Of a DNA stretch of 50,063 bases, positions 14,993 through 23,188 are shown piece by piece. The notes under the pieces are model-generated. The model was not told where the DNA came from and did not search any database. It was given only the letters and a program-made list of their open reading frames with translations. Position 1 is the first letter of the stretch. Each line of letters starts with the position of its first letter. This DNA comes from a virus, in IMG/VR virus record IMGVR_UViG_3300028800_000915, positions 1 through 50,063 of that record; one strand, 5' to 3'. The position numbers and the translations under genes are program-made.

Positions 14993-15310
14993 TCATATTT
15001 GAACCCATTCACTCTTTTGATCAGCGCTGGTCGGTGCCGTGTACTTGCAGACGTTCAGAATTTCCGTGTCGTCTTCCAGCGCGACTATTTCATGGGTGTT
15101 CTCTTTACCATGAAATTCTACTGTCTCGCCAACAATCGCGGTCTTTGACCAACCATCACCGAACAAATGCGCGGATCCACGCGTCACGATTGTTATGTGT
15201 TGCTGATCAGCTTCGTGCGTGTGCATCGGCAAACGATCCGCAGCCTTTTCAAAGCGAAAGCGGATTGCGATGACGGGTCCGTATTGTTCGATGCGTCGGT
15301 ATGTCGTCAT
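14993..15310 (-). CDS. Small cupin-fold protein
   Basis: A 105-residue protein with a single cupin barrel pattern: LPMHTHEADQQHITIVTRGS (His30, His32, His38 as possible metal ligands) and a second motif GETVEFHGKENTHEIVAL with His73. The metal site looks intact. Cupins of this size in phages have no settled role. The ATG overlaps the stop of the glycine-rich adhesin gene, so it is translated with tail fibre genes. It may be a virion or modifying protein for the tail tip, which is inference. Confidence 0.7.
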   Translation of the reverse strand: MTTYRRIEQYGPVIAIRFRFEKAADRLPMHTHEADQQHITIVTRGSAHLFGDGWSKTAIVGETVEFHGKENTHEIVALEDDTEILNVCKYTAPTSADQKSEWVQI

Positions 15311-16116
15311 GTGAAATCCAACTGAACCCCGCCAAGACCACCATTGCCTGACGTATGCCCGGGAACGCTTGCGCCGCCGCCCGCACCGGGTGGATTGCCG
15401 GGACTGCCGCTGCTTGTGCTGCCGCCAGATGCGCCGCCTGTTCCGCCTAGCGTGCCGGGGGCGTTTGCTCCGTTGCTGCTCGCGGTGCCGCCATTACCTG
15501 CTGTGTTCGTCGCGCCGCTGTTTGCATTTGTCGGTGTTGTTCCGCCAGCGCCTTGCACCGGGCCAGACACACCGCCGCTGCCACCGGGGCAGGTAGCCGT
15601 GGACATGCTGAAGGTGCCGGTTGCGCCGCATGTCGATGATCCGCCGGCGGCTCCAGTGCCCGCTGTTGCGCGCCCGGCCGCTGCCGTGGCAAGCGCATAG
15701 CCAACTGTCTGGCTCCAGTTTGCACTGGTCAGAGCTTTCGTCCAATCGCTCAATGATCCGCTGCCGCCGCCGCCCGCGCCGGGGCACGCAGTCGCGCATC
15801 CTCCCGCACCACCGCCACCATAGAGACGGATGCGCATGTTGGCCGCGCCGATGGGAATAGCCCATGACGTGCCGGACGTTTGCATTCCAGAGGACTGCGG
15901 GGCGAAGCCGCCGGCGAAGAGGATTTGCTGAACCGCCGACATTGACGCTTCGTCGGGGATGCGCCAATCGGTGAACGCGCCGGGCGTTTCACGCGAATAG
16001 CGACGCCAGTTCCAGCCGGCGTCGACTTTGATCAGCGCATCGGGAACAAACCGCTTTGAAGGCAGTATTAGCGGCGCGGGGAGTATGAGCTGTTGACGCG
16101 CCAGGATAAGGCTCAT
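15307..16116 (-). CDS. Glycine-rich tail fibre/adhesin protein
   Basis: A 269-residue protein starting in an ATGA overlap with the upstream fibre gene. The first 95 residues are an ordinary globular part (GWNWRRYSRETPGAF and SWAIPIGAANMRIRLYG). Residues about 100-262 are extremely Gly/Ser/Ala/Thr-rich, with strings such as GGGGAGG, GGSGGVSGPVQGAGG and GTGGASGG. This matches polyglycine-II-type tip domains of phage adhesins. Cysteine pairs occur within the Gly-rich part. The likely role is host receptor recognition at the tail tip. Low complexity prevents a closer family call. Confidence 0.65.
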   Translation of the reverse strand: MSLILARQQLILPAPLILPSKRFVPDALIKVDAGWNWRRYSRETPGAFTDWRIPDEASMSAVQQILFAGGFAPQSSGMQTSGTSWAIPIGAANMRIRLYGGGGAGGCATACPGAGGGGSGSLSDWTKALTSANWSQTVGYALATAAAGRATAGTGAAGGSSTCGATGTFSMSTATCPGGSGGVSGPVQGAGGTTPTNANSGATNTAGNGGTASSNGANAPGTLGGTGGASGGSTSSGSPGNPPGAGGGASVPGHTSGNGGLGGVQLDFT

Positions 16117-17711
16117 GTGAGGCCCGATCCGCTGATCCACCATTCCGTCGATGTGCGCTTGACGATCGTGCACTCACCCCATTGCGCGAGAGTGCGGTCA
16201 CCCGTCGCGCCGCTCGGCACCCATCGCAAAACGTCCGTGGTGTTGACGTGAATAGTGAGCGCACCGGCGCCAGATTGCATGAGCGTGAAGGCTGTTCCGC
16301 TTGGATAAGCGATGGTCGCATTCGTCGGAATTGTGAATTGCTGCGCGGTGCCGGCGTTCATATCCGCGAGCTTGCCGCTATCCTGTTGCGTTGCGGTGTG
16401 ACCCGTCGCAAACGGTGAGCCGGTCATCGGCGGGATTTCGAGATAGCCGACGTTGAACGGACCCGCCGCATTGTAGTCCATGGTCTGCATCGGATGGATG
16501 CCGGAGTGACCGTTGACCGTGAACGCGACGACTGCCGTCGCCGGTGCATAGATGGAAACCGCGCCGTTCGTCGGGGCTTGCAGGAAGGCGACGCCGGCCG
16601 TCGTATAAAGGTACGTGCCCGCCGAATTGGCCGATATTTGGCCATATACCGTCGAGTTCGCGGCATCGACAAATTGCAGAACGGCTAGACCGTCACTCGT
16701 GCGAGCGCCGATGCGAGCGCCAATACCGACGGAAGTAGTCGGCCAGAAGTGTCCGCCGACGCCGGAATTGATATTCGCCGTCGTGATCAATCCAGCCTGC
16801 ACACCGCCGGGAAATTGCGGACCGAGATTGATGACGCGGGTATCAATGATGTTCGACGTGTTCGTGAGCGTTGTCGTCGCCGTTCCGATGTATAGATCAC
16901 AGACTGGAACGCCGTTGACGGGCCCGGTCGGCGCAACAGGAATTGATGCCGGCGTGCCCTTCGTCCAGGTCGGCAAGCCTGTCGTCGCGTCAATGGTCAC
17001 GCGGTCAATTCGCGGATTAACGGTTTGCGTCGGAATAGTGAACGTGATCGGCGTCGTGATCGACGATGAGGCAGTTCCGGACAACGTGATCGACGTCGAT
17101 CCGACCGACGCGACGGTTTGCGAGCCTGTAATGTTTGCGGCCGAGACGCTCAGGCCGATGGCGATGCCGTGGAAGGCGAGCCAGCCGGCCGGGAATCCGT
17201 CAACCGTGTTGTTCGAGTGCGTCGTGCCACTCACGACACCGCCGACGCCTTGGGAGACGATGATTTGAGCCGTGCCTGTCACAACGGATTGAGAGGCAGA
17301 GCAATTCAGCTGGCCAGTGCCAGGCGCGCCGGTCGCGATGGCGACCGAGCTCAAATAAGTGTTGGCGGCGAAAATCTGCGTGAGCGTGCCAGCGTTATAA
17401 TAATAGCTCCAGACTTCCATGCCGGCCAGCATGCCGTCAGTCTGATTGACGGACGTGAGGTTTGCAGAGCCGCTCGTGGCAGTGCCTTGCGTGATTCCTC
17501 CGACCTCGAGCTTCGTGGTTCCTTGGAGAATCACGCCTGGGTCGATCAAAATCGACATATTTGCGCCGGTCGGATATTCGCGCGGCGCCCAAAGCCCTGC
17601 GCACCGATCGTCCAGCGCGTTCTGCGCGTCCATCGTATTCAGCCAATCGGCCAGCGTTTGCTGAGTGTTGTTCGTCAAGCGTTGCTTTGCGGAGGGCAGG
17701 GATCCGGTCAT
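16113..17711 (-). CDS. Tail fibre or tail appendage protein
   Basis: A 532-residue protein rich in Thr, Ser, Gly and Ala with beta-strand character. The N-terminus (LTNNTQQTLADWLNTMDAQN) probably attaches to the tail. Around residues 50-320 are beta-rich repeats (SGSANLTSVNQTDG, GTAQIIVSQGVGGVV) and a segment with RIDRVTIDATTGLPTWTKGT, a pattern shared by tail appendage proteins. The C-terminal 90 residues (PSGTAFTLMQSGAGALTIHV and VPSGATGDRTLAQW) recall fibre C-terminal modules. It lies directly downstream of the hub and upstream of the adhesin. Confidence 0.65.
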   Translation of the reverse strand: MTGSLPSAKQRLTNNTQQTLADWLNTMDAQNALDDRCAGLWAPREYPTGANMSILIDPGVILQGTTKLEVGGITQGTATSGSANLTSVNQTDGMLAGMEVWSYYYNAGTLTQIFAANTYLSSVAIATGAPGTGQLNCSASQSVVTGTAQIIVSQGVGGVVSGTTHSNNTVDGFPAGWLAFHGIAIGLSVSAANITGSQTVASVGSTSITLSGTASSSITTPITFTIPTQTVNPRIDRVTIDATTGLPTWTKGTPASIPVAPTGPVNGVPVCDLYIGTATTTLTNTSNIIDTRVINLGPQFPGGVQAGLITTANINSGVGGHFWPTTSVGIGARIGARTSDGLAVLQFVDAANSTVYGQISANSAGTYLYTTAGVAFLQAPTNGAVSIYAPATAVVAFTVNGHSGIHPMQTMDYNAAGPFNVGYLEIPPMTGSPFATGHTATQQDSGKLADMNAGTAQQFTIPTNATIAYPSGTAFTLMQSGAGALTIHVNTTDVLRWVPSGATGDRTLAQWGECTIVKRTSTEWWISGSGLT

Positions 17712-17714
17712 GGC

Positions 17715-20700
17715 CTAGTTTCCTGAGACGATAAGATTGACGTTACCAGCGACCGGGCTCGCAAGCGAACCGTTGTAATAGGTGATCGTGACTTGTGTGG
17801 CCGTGATGCCAGATGCGCCGACGGCTGTTCCATTCGTGTCCGCCGGCGTGCCCTGCACGTTCGGAACATTGTGGAATGGTCCGAGCCCCAAGGCCGCGAA
17901 CGTGAACGTCGTGCCAATTGCTGAAACTGCCAGCGGTCCGACCGGCGTCGTGGTGAGCGGCGCGTCAACGCCGATGTCGAATTGCGAAAGCACTTGCGGC
18001 GCGGCCGCCGAGTCGATGATGCGCGCGTTATTGTATCGCGACGTGATGTAGCCAACCGTCCACGGGGCGTAGACGTTCGGGTCCGAGGCGCCCGTCAACC
18101 AGGTGTCGAGATAGGTCGAGAACGTCGGTCCGAGTGTGTTCCACGGCGCCGAATATCCGCCGACGTTGAAATAGATGCGCGACGCCGAGTTGAACCCTTC
18201 GTCATACGTCGGCGCGGTGTAGGTCGGGTTCGCGACGGGATTGAAGCCGCAATAGAGCTGAGAAAAGAGCGTGCACGAGCCCGCGAGTGTCAAACTGTCA
18301 GGCGTCAAGACGCCAGTATAGTGAAGCAGATAGCCGACTTTCGTTCCGAGCCAGTCCGGCTCCTGCTTCAAACTCGCGATCGTGGTATTCGAATTGATGA
18401 CGGTGACGTTGACGCTCGAGGCCGGTCCAACCTGGTTGGCGATATTGCGTCCACGGATGTAAACGGCCCATCCGCCAGGGGGAATGCCGACGGTAGTTTC
18501 GGCGGTTTGGCGCGATGCTTCCGTGAGAAGCGTCGCGGTGTTGACCGTTCCGCCGATCGGTCCATACAGAATGTCATAGCCCTTAATTCCCGCGCTCGTC
18601 AGGTCGGTCCATGAAAGCGCGAAGGCGTTGCCGTTTTGCGACGCGTTGAAATTCTGCACGGCCGCGGGAACCGGCGGACCGGCGATCGTGTGCGAATATG
18701 CCGGCACACTCGCGATGGATTGCTTTCCCGCGCCGTAGATATTGAACGAAACGAGCTTCACCCAAAACGTCTTGCCGATATCAGCCGGCGTGTACGGGAG
18801 CTGGAACACGCCAGAGTCCAGGCGGACGAATTGAGCGCCGATGGCGTGTGAAACCGGCGTAGAGCCCCATTGGCCGCGACGGAGATAGCCGGCGTGAGGA
18901 TAGCCTGGGTCTCCCACCTTCAGCGTGCCGAGCGAGTAATTGTAGGTCGCCGTCAGCGTCGCTTGCTGATAGGAAATGTATTCGCCGCCGTTGTCCGCGA
19001 TATAGCAGAGTGTGACGTCGTTATCCGCGTCAGACTTCGTGCCGCCATTGAGCACGCCGAATGATTTGCTGAGGTCGACGGAGATATTGCTCGTCGTGTC
19101 CGGATCGGTGCCGGCCGGCACGACGGCCGTGAGCAAGCCCATCTTCGACGGTCCGAACATGGTGCCGGATGAAAACGGATAGGTCGTGCCGTCCGTCGAT
19201 AGCCAAATTTCGCAACCGCCCCAATTGGGGTTCTGTGTCGCGGACATGGTTGCGAGCCATGATTCGAGCGTCGTCGCGCCCTGAGACAGCTGCACCGGGA
19301 CGTCGAAGATCGCGGGCGCCGCGGCGTTGCCAGGGTCGACGTTGAAATCCTGGATCAGCCCTTGTCCTGGCGTGAGCACGAAGGCCGGTGCCGCGCCGAT
19401 GGACCCGGGGAACTCCTCAGCGATGATGCTGATCGACCCGTCGTCATTTTCCTGAAGGTCCTTGGTGCGCACCGGAAGGTTGGAAATGCCAGCGAAATTC
19501 GGCTCCGTGAGCGCGACCACGTCCATCGGATCGAGCATGGAATAGCGAACGTCAACCTGGAATGAATAGCTGTTGAGGAGATATTCATCCTGGGCCTGCA
19601 TGTGCAGGGATGTTGTCGCCGCGTTGATATCACAGAAGAGGTGCAGCGATTTTGCCGAACCTGCGCGGCGGCCATATTGCTCAACAAGCGCCTGGTCGAC
19701 GTAGTGCACGATCGCCGGCGCGTACTGGTTGGCGCGATCGAGGACCTCCAGCTTGAGGTCATTTATCTGATCGCTCTTGCGCTTACGCGTGAGGACGACG
19801 GGATCACCCTGGTTGCTGGCAGAGTTCGCCATGAAATCGTCGACGGTGAGCGAGAACAATGCGGTGTTGACGGGCGAGTATGTCTTGCCGTTGGCGGTGA
19901 TGCCGACCGTGCCGCGCGGAATCATCTGAAGGACGCCGGAGGAAACGATGACCTCAGAGTAGGTTGCCAGCGCGATATCGTCGATATTCGTTGAACATGG
20001 CGAATACTGATCATAAGCCGGCGAAATCCAAAGCCCGTTGGCGATGGTGAAGTTTTGGTAGTTCACCATCGTCCCGACGGACGCATAATTGAGCTGGATG
20101 GCGTGACCTACCTGCGCGGCGTTGAACGCATAAACGCCGCCGCTCGTGAAGCTATATTGCCCCGCGCCAGGCGTGCCGGTCACGCATGTCAGCGAAACGC
20201 CGGCCGTCGCGTCGTAAACGCTCAGATTGTAGGAAAAACCGGACGCATTGTTGGCGGTGACTGACAGCGCGCATGTCCGCGCCTCATTGTTGTTCGTGAC
20301 CTGGCCGACGCTATTCGCGGCCATACCCATGCCGTAGACGGCGTTCGTGAGCATGTCCGGAACGACTTGGCTTGCATCAGCATCGCCGCCTGAGCGACAG
20401 CCGTTGCCGCCATAGGTTCCGGGCGCCGTGTTCTGCAGGAAGGCCTCAACCTCCCAATTCAGGTTCGGGAGGTTTGCCGACGCGCCGAGGTCGTAGTTCG
20501 CGGCCTCAACCGTGACCATGCCGCTATAGCCAAGAGAGTGGCCGGCATAGTTCGACAGATAGGACCAGGCGGCTTGACCGTATGCGCCGAGCGAGACAGT
20601 GAAGCCAGGCGTTCCAGCGCTGTGAGTTTGCGAAACCCAAGAGCTGTAGATACTTGAAATCGGACCTTCACAGAGAAGGCCGATGATCGAGGCGGTGTAA

Positions 20701-20930
20701 TCGTCGGTCGTTCCGCCGCCCTTGCCGCCGCCGCCGCCGACAAGTCCGCCTTTGCCGCTTGTGCTCGTCGACTTCGGATTATTCTTGAAATCCAGGTAGT
20801 CGATCAGATTCCAGCCGATGCGCGTCGTTCCATAGACGACGGGAACCGGCACGCCATAGGCGCTTGTCTGAATTGCGATGCCCGTGAGCTTCGGGCTTTG
20901 GGCCGCATTCGTATTGCCCGAGCCAGCCAC
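17715..20930 (-). CDS. Tail hub/tip protein with FN3 domain (TipJ/megatron-like)
   Basis: A 1071-residue protein. Residues 1-110 have the typical start SPKLTGIAIQTSAYGVPVPV followed by GxxRIGWNLIDYLDF and a Gly/Lys-rich loop. The middle part contains phage tail-3-like segments (LDRANQYAPAIVHYVD, PMDVVALTEPNFAGISNLPV and IIAEEFP). An FN3-like domain lies at about 755-845 (FALSWTDLTSAGIKGYDILY, AVYIRGRNIANQVG). Residues 238-284 hold an Ig-like module also seen in the tail tube protein. This is the large hub protein that follows the NlpC/P60 gene in GTA-like tails, forming the baseplate that contacts the cell. Confidence 0.8.
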   Translation of the reverse strand: MAGSGNTNAAQSPKLTGIAIQTSAYGVPVPVVYGTTRIGWNLIDYLDFKNNPKSTSTSGKGGLVGGGGGKGGGTTDDYTASIIGLLCEGPISSIYSSWVSQTHSAGTPGFTVSLGAYGQAAWSYLSNYAGHSLGYSGMVTVEAANYDLGASANLPNLNWEVEAFLQNTAPGTYGGNGCRSGGDADASQVVPDMLTNAVYGMGMAANSVGQVTNNNEARTCALSVTANNASGFSYNLSVYDATAGVSLTCVTGTPGAGQYSFTSGGVYAFNAAQVGHAIQLNYASVGTMVNYQNFTIANGLWISPAYDQYSPCSTNIDDIALATYSEVIVSSGVLQMIPRGTVGITANGKTYSPVNTALFSLTVDDFMANSASNQGDPVVLTRKRKSDQINDLKLEVLDRANQYAPAIVHYVDQALVEQYGRRAGSAKSLHLFCDINAATTSLHMQAQDEYLLNSYSFQVDVRYSMLDPMDVVALTEPNFAGISNLPVRTKDLQENDDGSISIIAEEFPGSIGAAPAFVLTPGQGLIQDFNVDPGNAAAPAIFDVPVQLSQGATTLESWLATMSATQNPNWGGCEIWLSTDGTTYPFSSGTMFGPSKMGLLTAVVPAGTDPDTTSNISVDLSKSFGVLNGGTKSDADNDVTLCYIADNGGEYISYQQATLTATYNYSLGTLKVGDPGYPHAGYLRRGQWGSTPVSHAIGAQFVRLDSGVFQLPYTPADIGKTFWVKLVSFNIYGAGKQSIASVPAYSHTIAGPPVPAAVQNFNASQNGNAFALSWTDLTSAGIKGYDILYGPIGGTVNTATLLTEASRQTAETTVGIPPGGWAVYIRGRNIANQVGPASSVNVTVINSNTTIASLKQEPDWLGTKVGYLLHYTGVLTPDSLTLAGSCTLFSQLYCGFNPVANPTYTAPTYDEGFNSASRIYFNVGGYSAPWNTLGPTFSTYLDTWLTGASDPNVYAPWTVGYITSRYNNARIIDSAAAPQVLSQFDIGVDAPLTTTPVGPLAVSAIGTTFTFAALGLGPFHNVPNVQGTPADTNGTAVGASGITATQVTITYYNGSLASPVAGNVNLIVSGN

Positions 20931-21428
20931 TTATCGCCATTCCTTCACGCTGAAAAAGCGGCGCTTGCGCAGTTGTCCGCGGATTTCGGACACCTCGAAA
21001 ACCTTGAGAAGCGTGTAATTCGCAAGGGCGTCGTCAGTGTTGACCGGTTGCTTGGCCCAAGCGTGGATCACAGTCGGCCATTCCACGACGATTGCGGCGT
21101 GCGAATAGCACATGCCGAACTGTAGAAGCATGATATCCGCCGGCTGTGGCGGCCCTTCAATTTCGTTGCAGAAGTTGAGCATGCCGGGGCAATCGTCCTT
21201 GCCGACCAGGTACAGCTCAGCCTCGTTGTGCATGTGCCAGTCCGGCGGATAGTGCGGGATCGGCAAGCGGTCAATGACGCCCGCGTTTTCATAGACGCCG
21301 GCGACGAAGGTCAGGCAATCACAACCGCCATTCTTACCCTTCACGCGACCACTCGGGATGTACGGCGTGCCGATCCACTCCCTGGCTTCAGCGATGACGG
21401 CGGCTCTGGCTTCAAGTTCTGTGCGCAT
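20931..21428 (-). CDS. NlpC/P60-family tail peptidase
   Basis: A 165-residue protein with the catalytic triad of NlpC/P60 enzymes: Cys38 in NGGCDCLTFV, His110 in CYSHAAIVV and His122 in VIHAW. The start is in a TGATG overlap with the DUF2163 gene; a longer upstream frame was rejected. Located between the DUF2163 protein and the hub, it matches the cell-wall peptidase of GTA-type tails, which opens peptidoglycan locally during DNA entry. Cys36 near the catalytic Cys and several others make it Cys-rich. Confidence 0.82.
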   Translation of the reverse strand: MRTELEARAAVIAEAREWIGTPYIPSGRVKGKNGGCDCLTFVAGVYENAGVIDRLPIPHYPPDWHMHNEAELYLVGKDDCPGMLNFCNEIEGPPQPADIMLLQFGMCYSHAAIVVEWPTVIHAWAKQPVNTDDALANYTLLKVFEVSEIRGQLRKRRFFSVKEWR

Positions 21429-22327
21429 CAGATTGCCGTTGAAGGTTGGGGGACAAAGGGCATGCCGCGGAAACGGCTGGCGACGGTCCCGCCGAACTTC
21501 GGGCAACCGTTCGAATCCGTCGGTGATTTATTGCAGCCGTAATAGAGCGTGAACGTGTTGCCGGCCGACGGCGCGCCAGGCAGGAAGCCGGCGAGGAGGA
21601 CCGTCGCGGTCGTTCCAGACAATCCGACCTTTTTGCAGGTCACGGAGTAATTGTTGAAATTGCCGCTCGAGAACACGAGCTTCCCGAAGTCAAACGTGCC
21701 GGCGGCGAACGTGCCCGCCAGCGTAGCGGTGAACCCGGATAGCGTCGGCGTGCCCGTGAGAGTGCCAGTCGTCTTGAACGAGTTGATCGCGATTCCGCAC
21801 GCCGTATCGCCCCAATTGTTCATGCAGGACGCTTGCGCCAGGTTGCGCGGGAAGTTCTGGTTGAGGAGCTCAGTGGGCGAGTTGATCGAGAACGTCGCGA
21901 CAGAGCTTCCGGCGTCGACCGAGGCGACCCGGCCGACAAAAAACTTGATCGGTCCGCGCGTCGTATCGCCGTATGTCGGCATGAAGAGGCGCCAGAGCGT
22001 CGCGGACGCGCCGTCGAAGAGGCCGTTCAGCACCGCCTGGAGGAATGGCACGCCGAGGACGGTCGAGGATCCCGGCATGACGTCCATTGTCAAAGTGTCG
22101 ACACTCGTGCCGGTCGACCAATGGCATTTTGCCTTCGCGCCGGTTCGATCGAGGTATGGTCCGATTTGGCCGCCGGCTGGGTACGAATTCCCGTTGAAAC
22201 CGAGGTCGGCGTCGCCGGCGCAATAGCGCAGCGTCGTCCCGCCCACGAGAGCAAAGTCCCAACAATCGACCTGGAAAAATTGACGGCTCTGCAGGAGCGT
22301 GCCGAGCTGAGGGGAATAGGGCTTCAT
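21428..22327 (-). CDS. DUF2163/BR0599-family tail protein
   Basis: A 299-residue protein. The N-terminal part (DFALVGGTTLRYCAGDADL, WSTGTSVDTLTMDV, FVGRVASVDAGSSVATF) matches DUF2163, and the C-terminus (YYGCNKSPTDSNGCPKFGG, then FRGMPFVP) matches the phage BR0599-type module. Four cysteines near the end of family members usually bind metal or form disulfides. It is the homologue of the GTA baseplate component encoded between the DUF2460 and NlpC/P60 genes, as here. Confidence 0.8.
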   Translation of the reverse strand: MKPYSPQLGTLLQSRQFFQVDCWDFALVGGTTLRYCAGDADLGFNGNSYPAGGQIGPYLDRTGAKAKCHWSTGTSVDTLTMDVMPGSSTVLGVPFLQAVLNGLFDGASATLWRLFMPTYGDTTRGPIKFFVGRVASVDAGSSVATFSINSPTELLNQNFPRNLAQASCMNNWGDTACGIAINSFKTTGTLTGTPTLSGFTATLAGTFAAGTFDFGKLVFSSGNFNNYSVTCKKVGLSGTTATVLLAGFLPGAPSAGNTFTLYYGCNKSPTDSNGCPKFGGTVASRFRGMPFVPQPSTAI

Positions 22328-22560
22328 GCCTTCACCCCTTCCGCGTAAACGACATGGATCACGCCGGGCTCGTCGCGGTCGACCATTCCGTAGCCCTGCA
22401 AAATCGTGCCGGGCTCAGGGTGCATATATTCGCCGGCCGCGAGCGATCGACCGACAAATTCGCCCATGAGGTCGCAAGCCTCTTGCTTCGTATCCGCCGC
22501 GACGCGCGCACTGACTACTGTGCGGTCGGCCTGGGTAAAGATGAAAAGCCAGAGGCGCAT
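22324..22560 (-). CDS. Small hypothetical protein within the tail-tip module
   Basis: A 78-residue protein starting MRLWLFIFTQADRTVV, a beta strand followed by a helix (AADTKQEACDLMGEFVGRSL) and a second beta part ending VIHVVYAEG. The start at 22560 was chosen because the longer frame overlaps the DUF2460 gene. It overlaps the DUF2163 gene start by 4 bases. No function is known. It is the only addition to an otherwise GTA-like gene order. Confidence 0.5.
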   Translation of the reverse strand: MRLWLFIFTQADRTVVSARVAADTKQEACDLMGEFVGRSLAAGEYMHPEPGTILQGYGMVDRDEPGVIHVVYAEGVKA

Positions 22561-22567
22561 CGTCGTC

Positions 22568-23188
22568 CTATTTGATCGACGTGAAAGATAGCTTTTGGAG
22601 CTCATAAACCGTGTTGAGAAACTTCTTGAAGCTGATCGTGTCGTCGTCGAATCGGCACGGGAAATAGTAATTGTATGTCACGGTGATCGCACCTGTCGGC
22701 GCCGCGGTGAATGTCACGATGCCGGGTGTCGACGAAGACCAATCGCTGACCGTGTAGTCCGTGCCGTAGACCTTGGTGACGCCAGCAACCTTCAGGATGA
22801 AGTTCGCACCGCCGCCCGTGAGGTTTGGCGCCAGGACCGGGATGGCGAAGCCGCCGAAGGTGCGCACGAGCTGGAATGTCGTGACGACGCCGGCGCCAGT
22901 GCCGATGCCTTGGCTCGTGACCGAGCTATCGTCTGGATCAGTGAAGAGGAAAGAGTCCCATCCGCCGCCGAGCGTCTCGAAAAATCCCTGGAGCTGAGAT
23001 TGCTCAGTCTGTGAGGGTCCCTGGCGGAGCGCATTGTAAGCCTGAGTCCACTGATATCGCGGATAGGCCTGGTCGCGGATGCGGGTTTCCTTGCCGCTGA
23101 TCGACGTCGGCCGACGCGTGGCGAAGATCGGCGCCTTGTCATACTCAATCCACAGGCCTGGAAGGACGGGGATCGTTCCAGTGCTCAT
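22568..23188 (-). CDS. DUF2460-family distal tail protein
   Basis: A 206-residue protein. It opens with PGLWIEYDKAPIFATRRPTS and shows the DUF2460 pattern: ARxxYxLx-like YNALRQGPSQTEQSQLQGFF, GGWDSFLFTDPDD, GTGAGVVTTFQLVRTFGG, and the ending YYFPCRFDDDTISFKKFL followed by LSFTSIK. DUF2460 proteins form the distal tail ring that joins the tube to the hub. Its ATG overlaps the stop of the tape measure gene (ATGA). Confidence 0.85.
   Translation of the reverse strand: MSTGTIPVLPGLWIEYDKAPIFATRRPTSISGKETRIRDQAYPRYQWTQAYNALRQGPSQTEQSQLQGFFETLGGGWDSFLFTDPDDSSVTSQGIGTGAGVVTTFQLVRTFGGFAIPVLAPNLTGGGANFILKVAGVTKVYGTDYTVSDWSSSTPGIVTFTAAPTGAITVTYNYYFPCRFDDDTISFKKFLNTVYELQKLSFTSIK

Noticed and set aside
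15307-16116. Diversity-generating retroelement target in the adhesin region
   Set aside because: No reverse transcriptase gene or template repeat is visible in the window; the Gly-rich composition alone explains the repeats.
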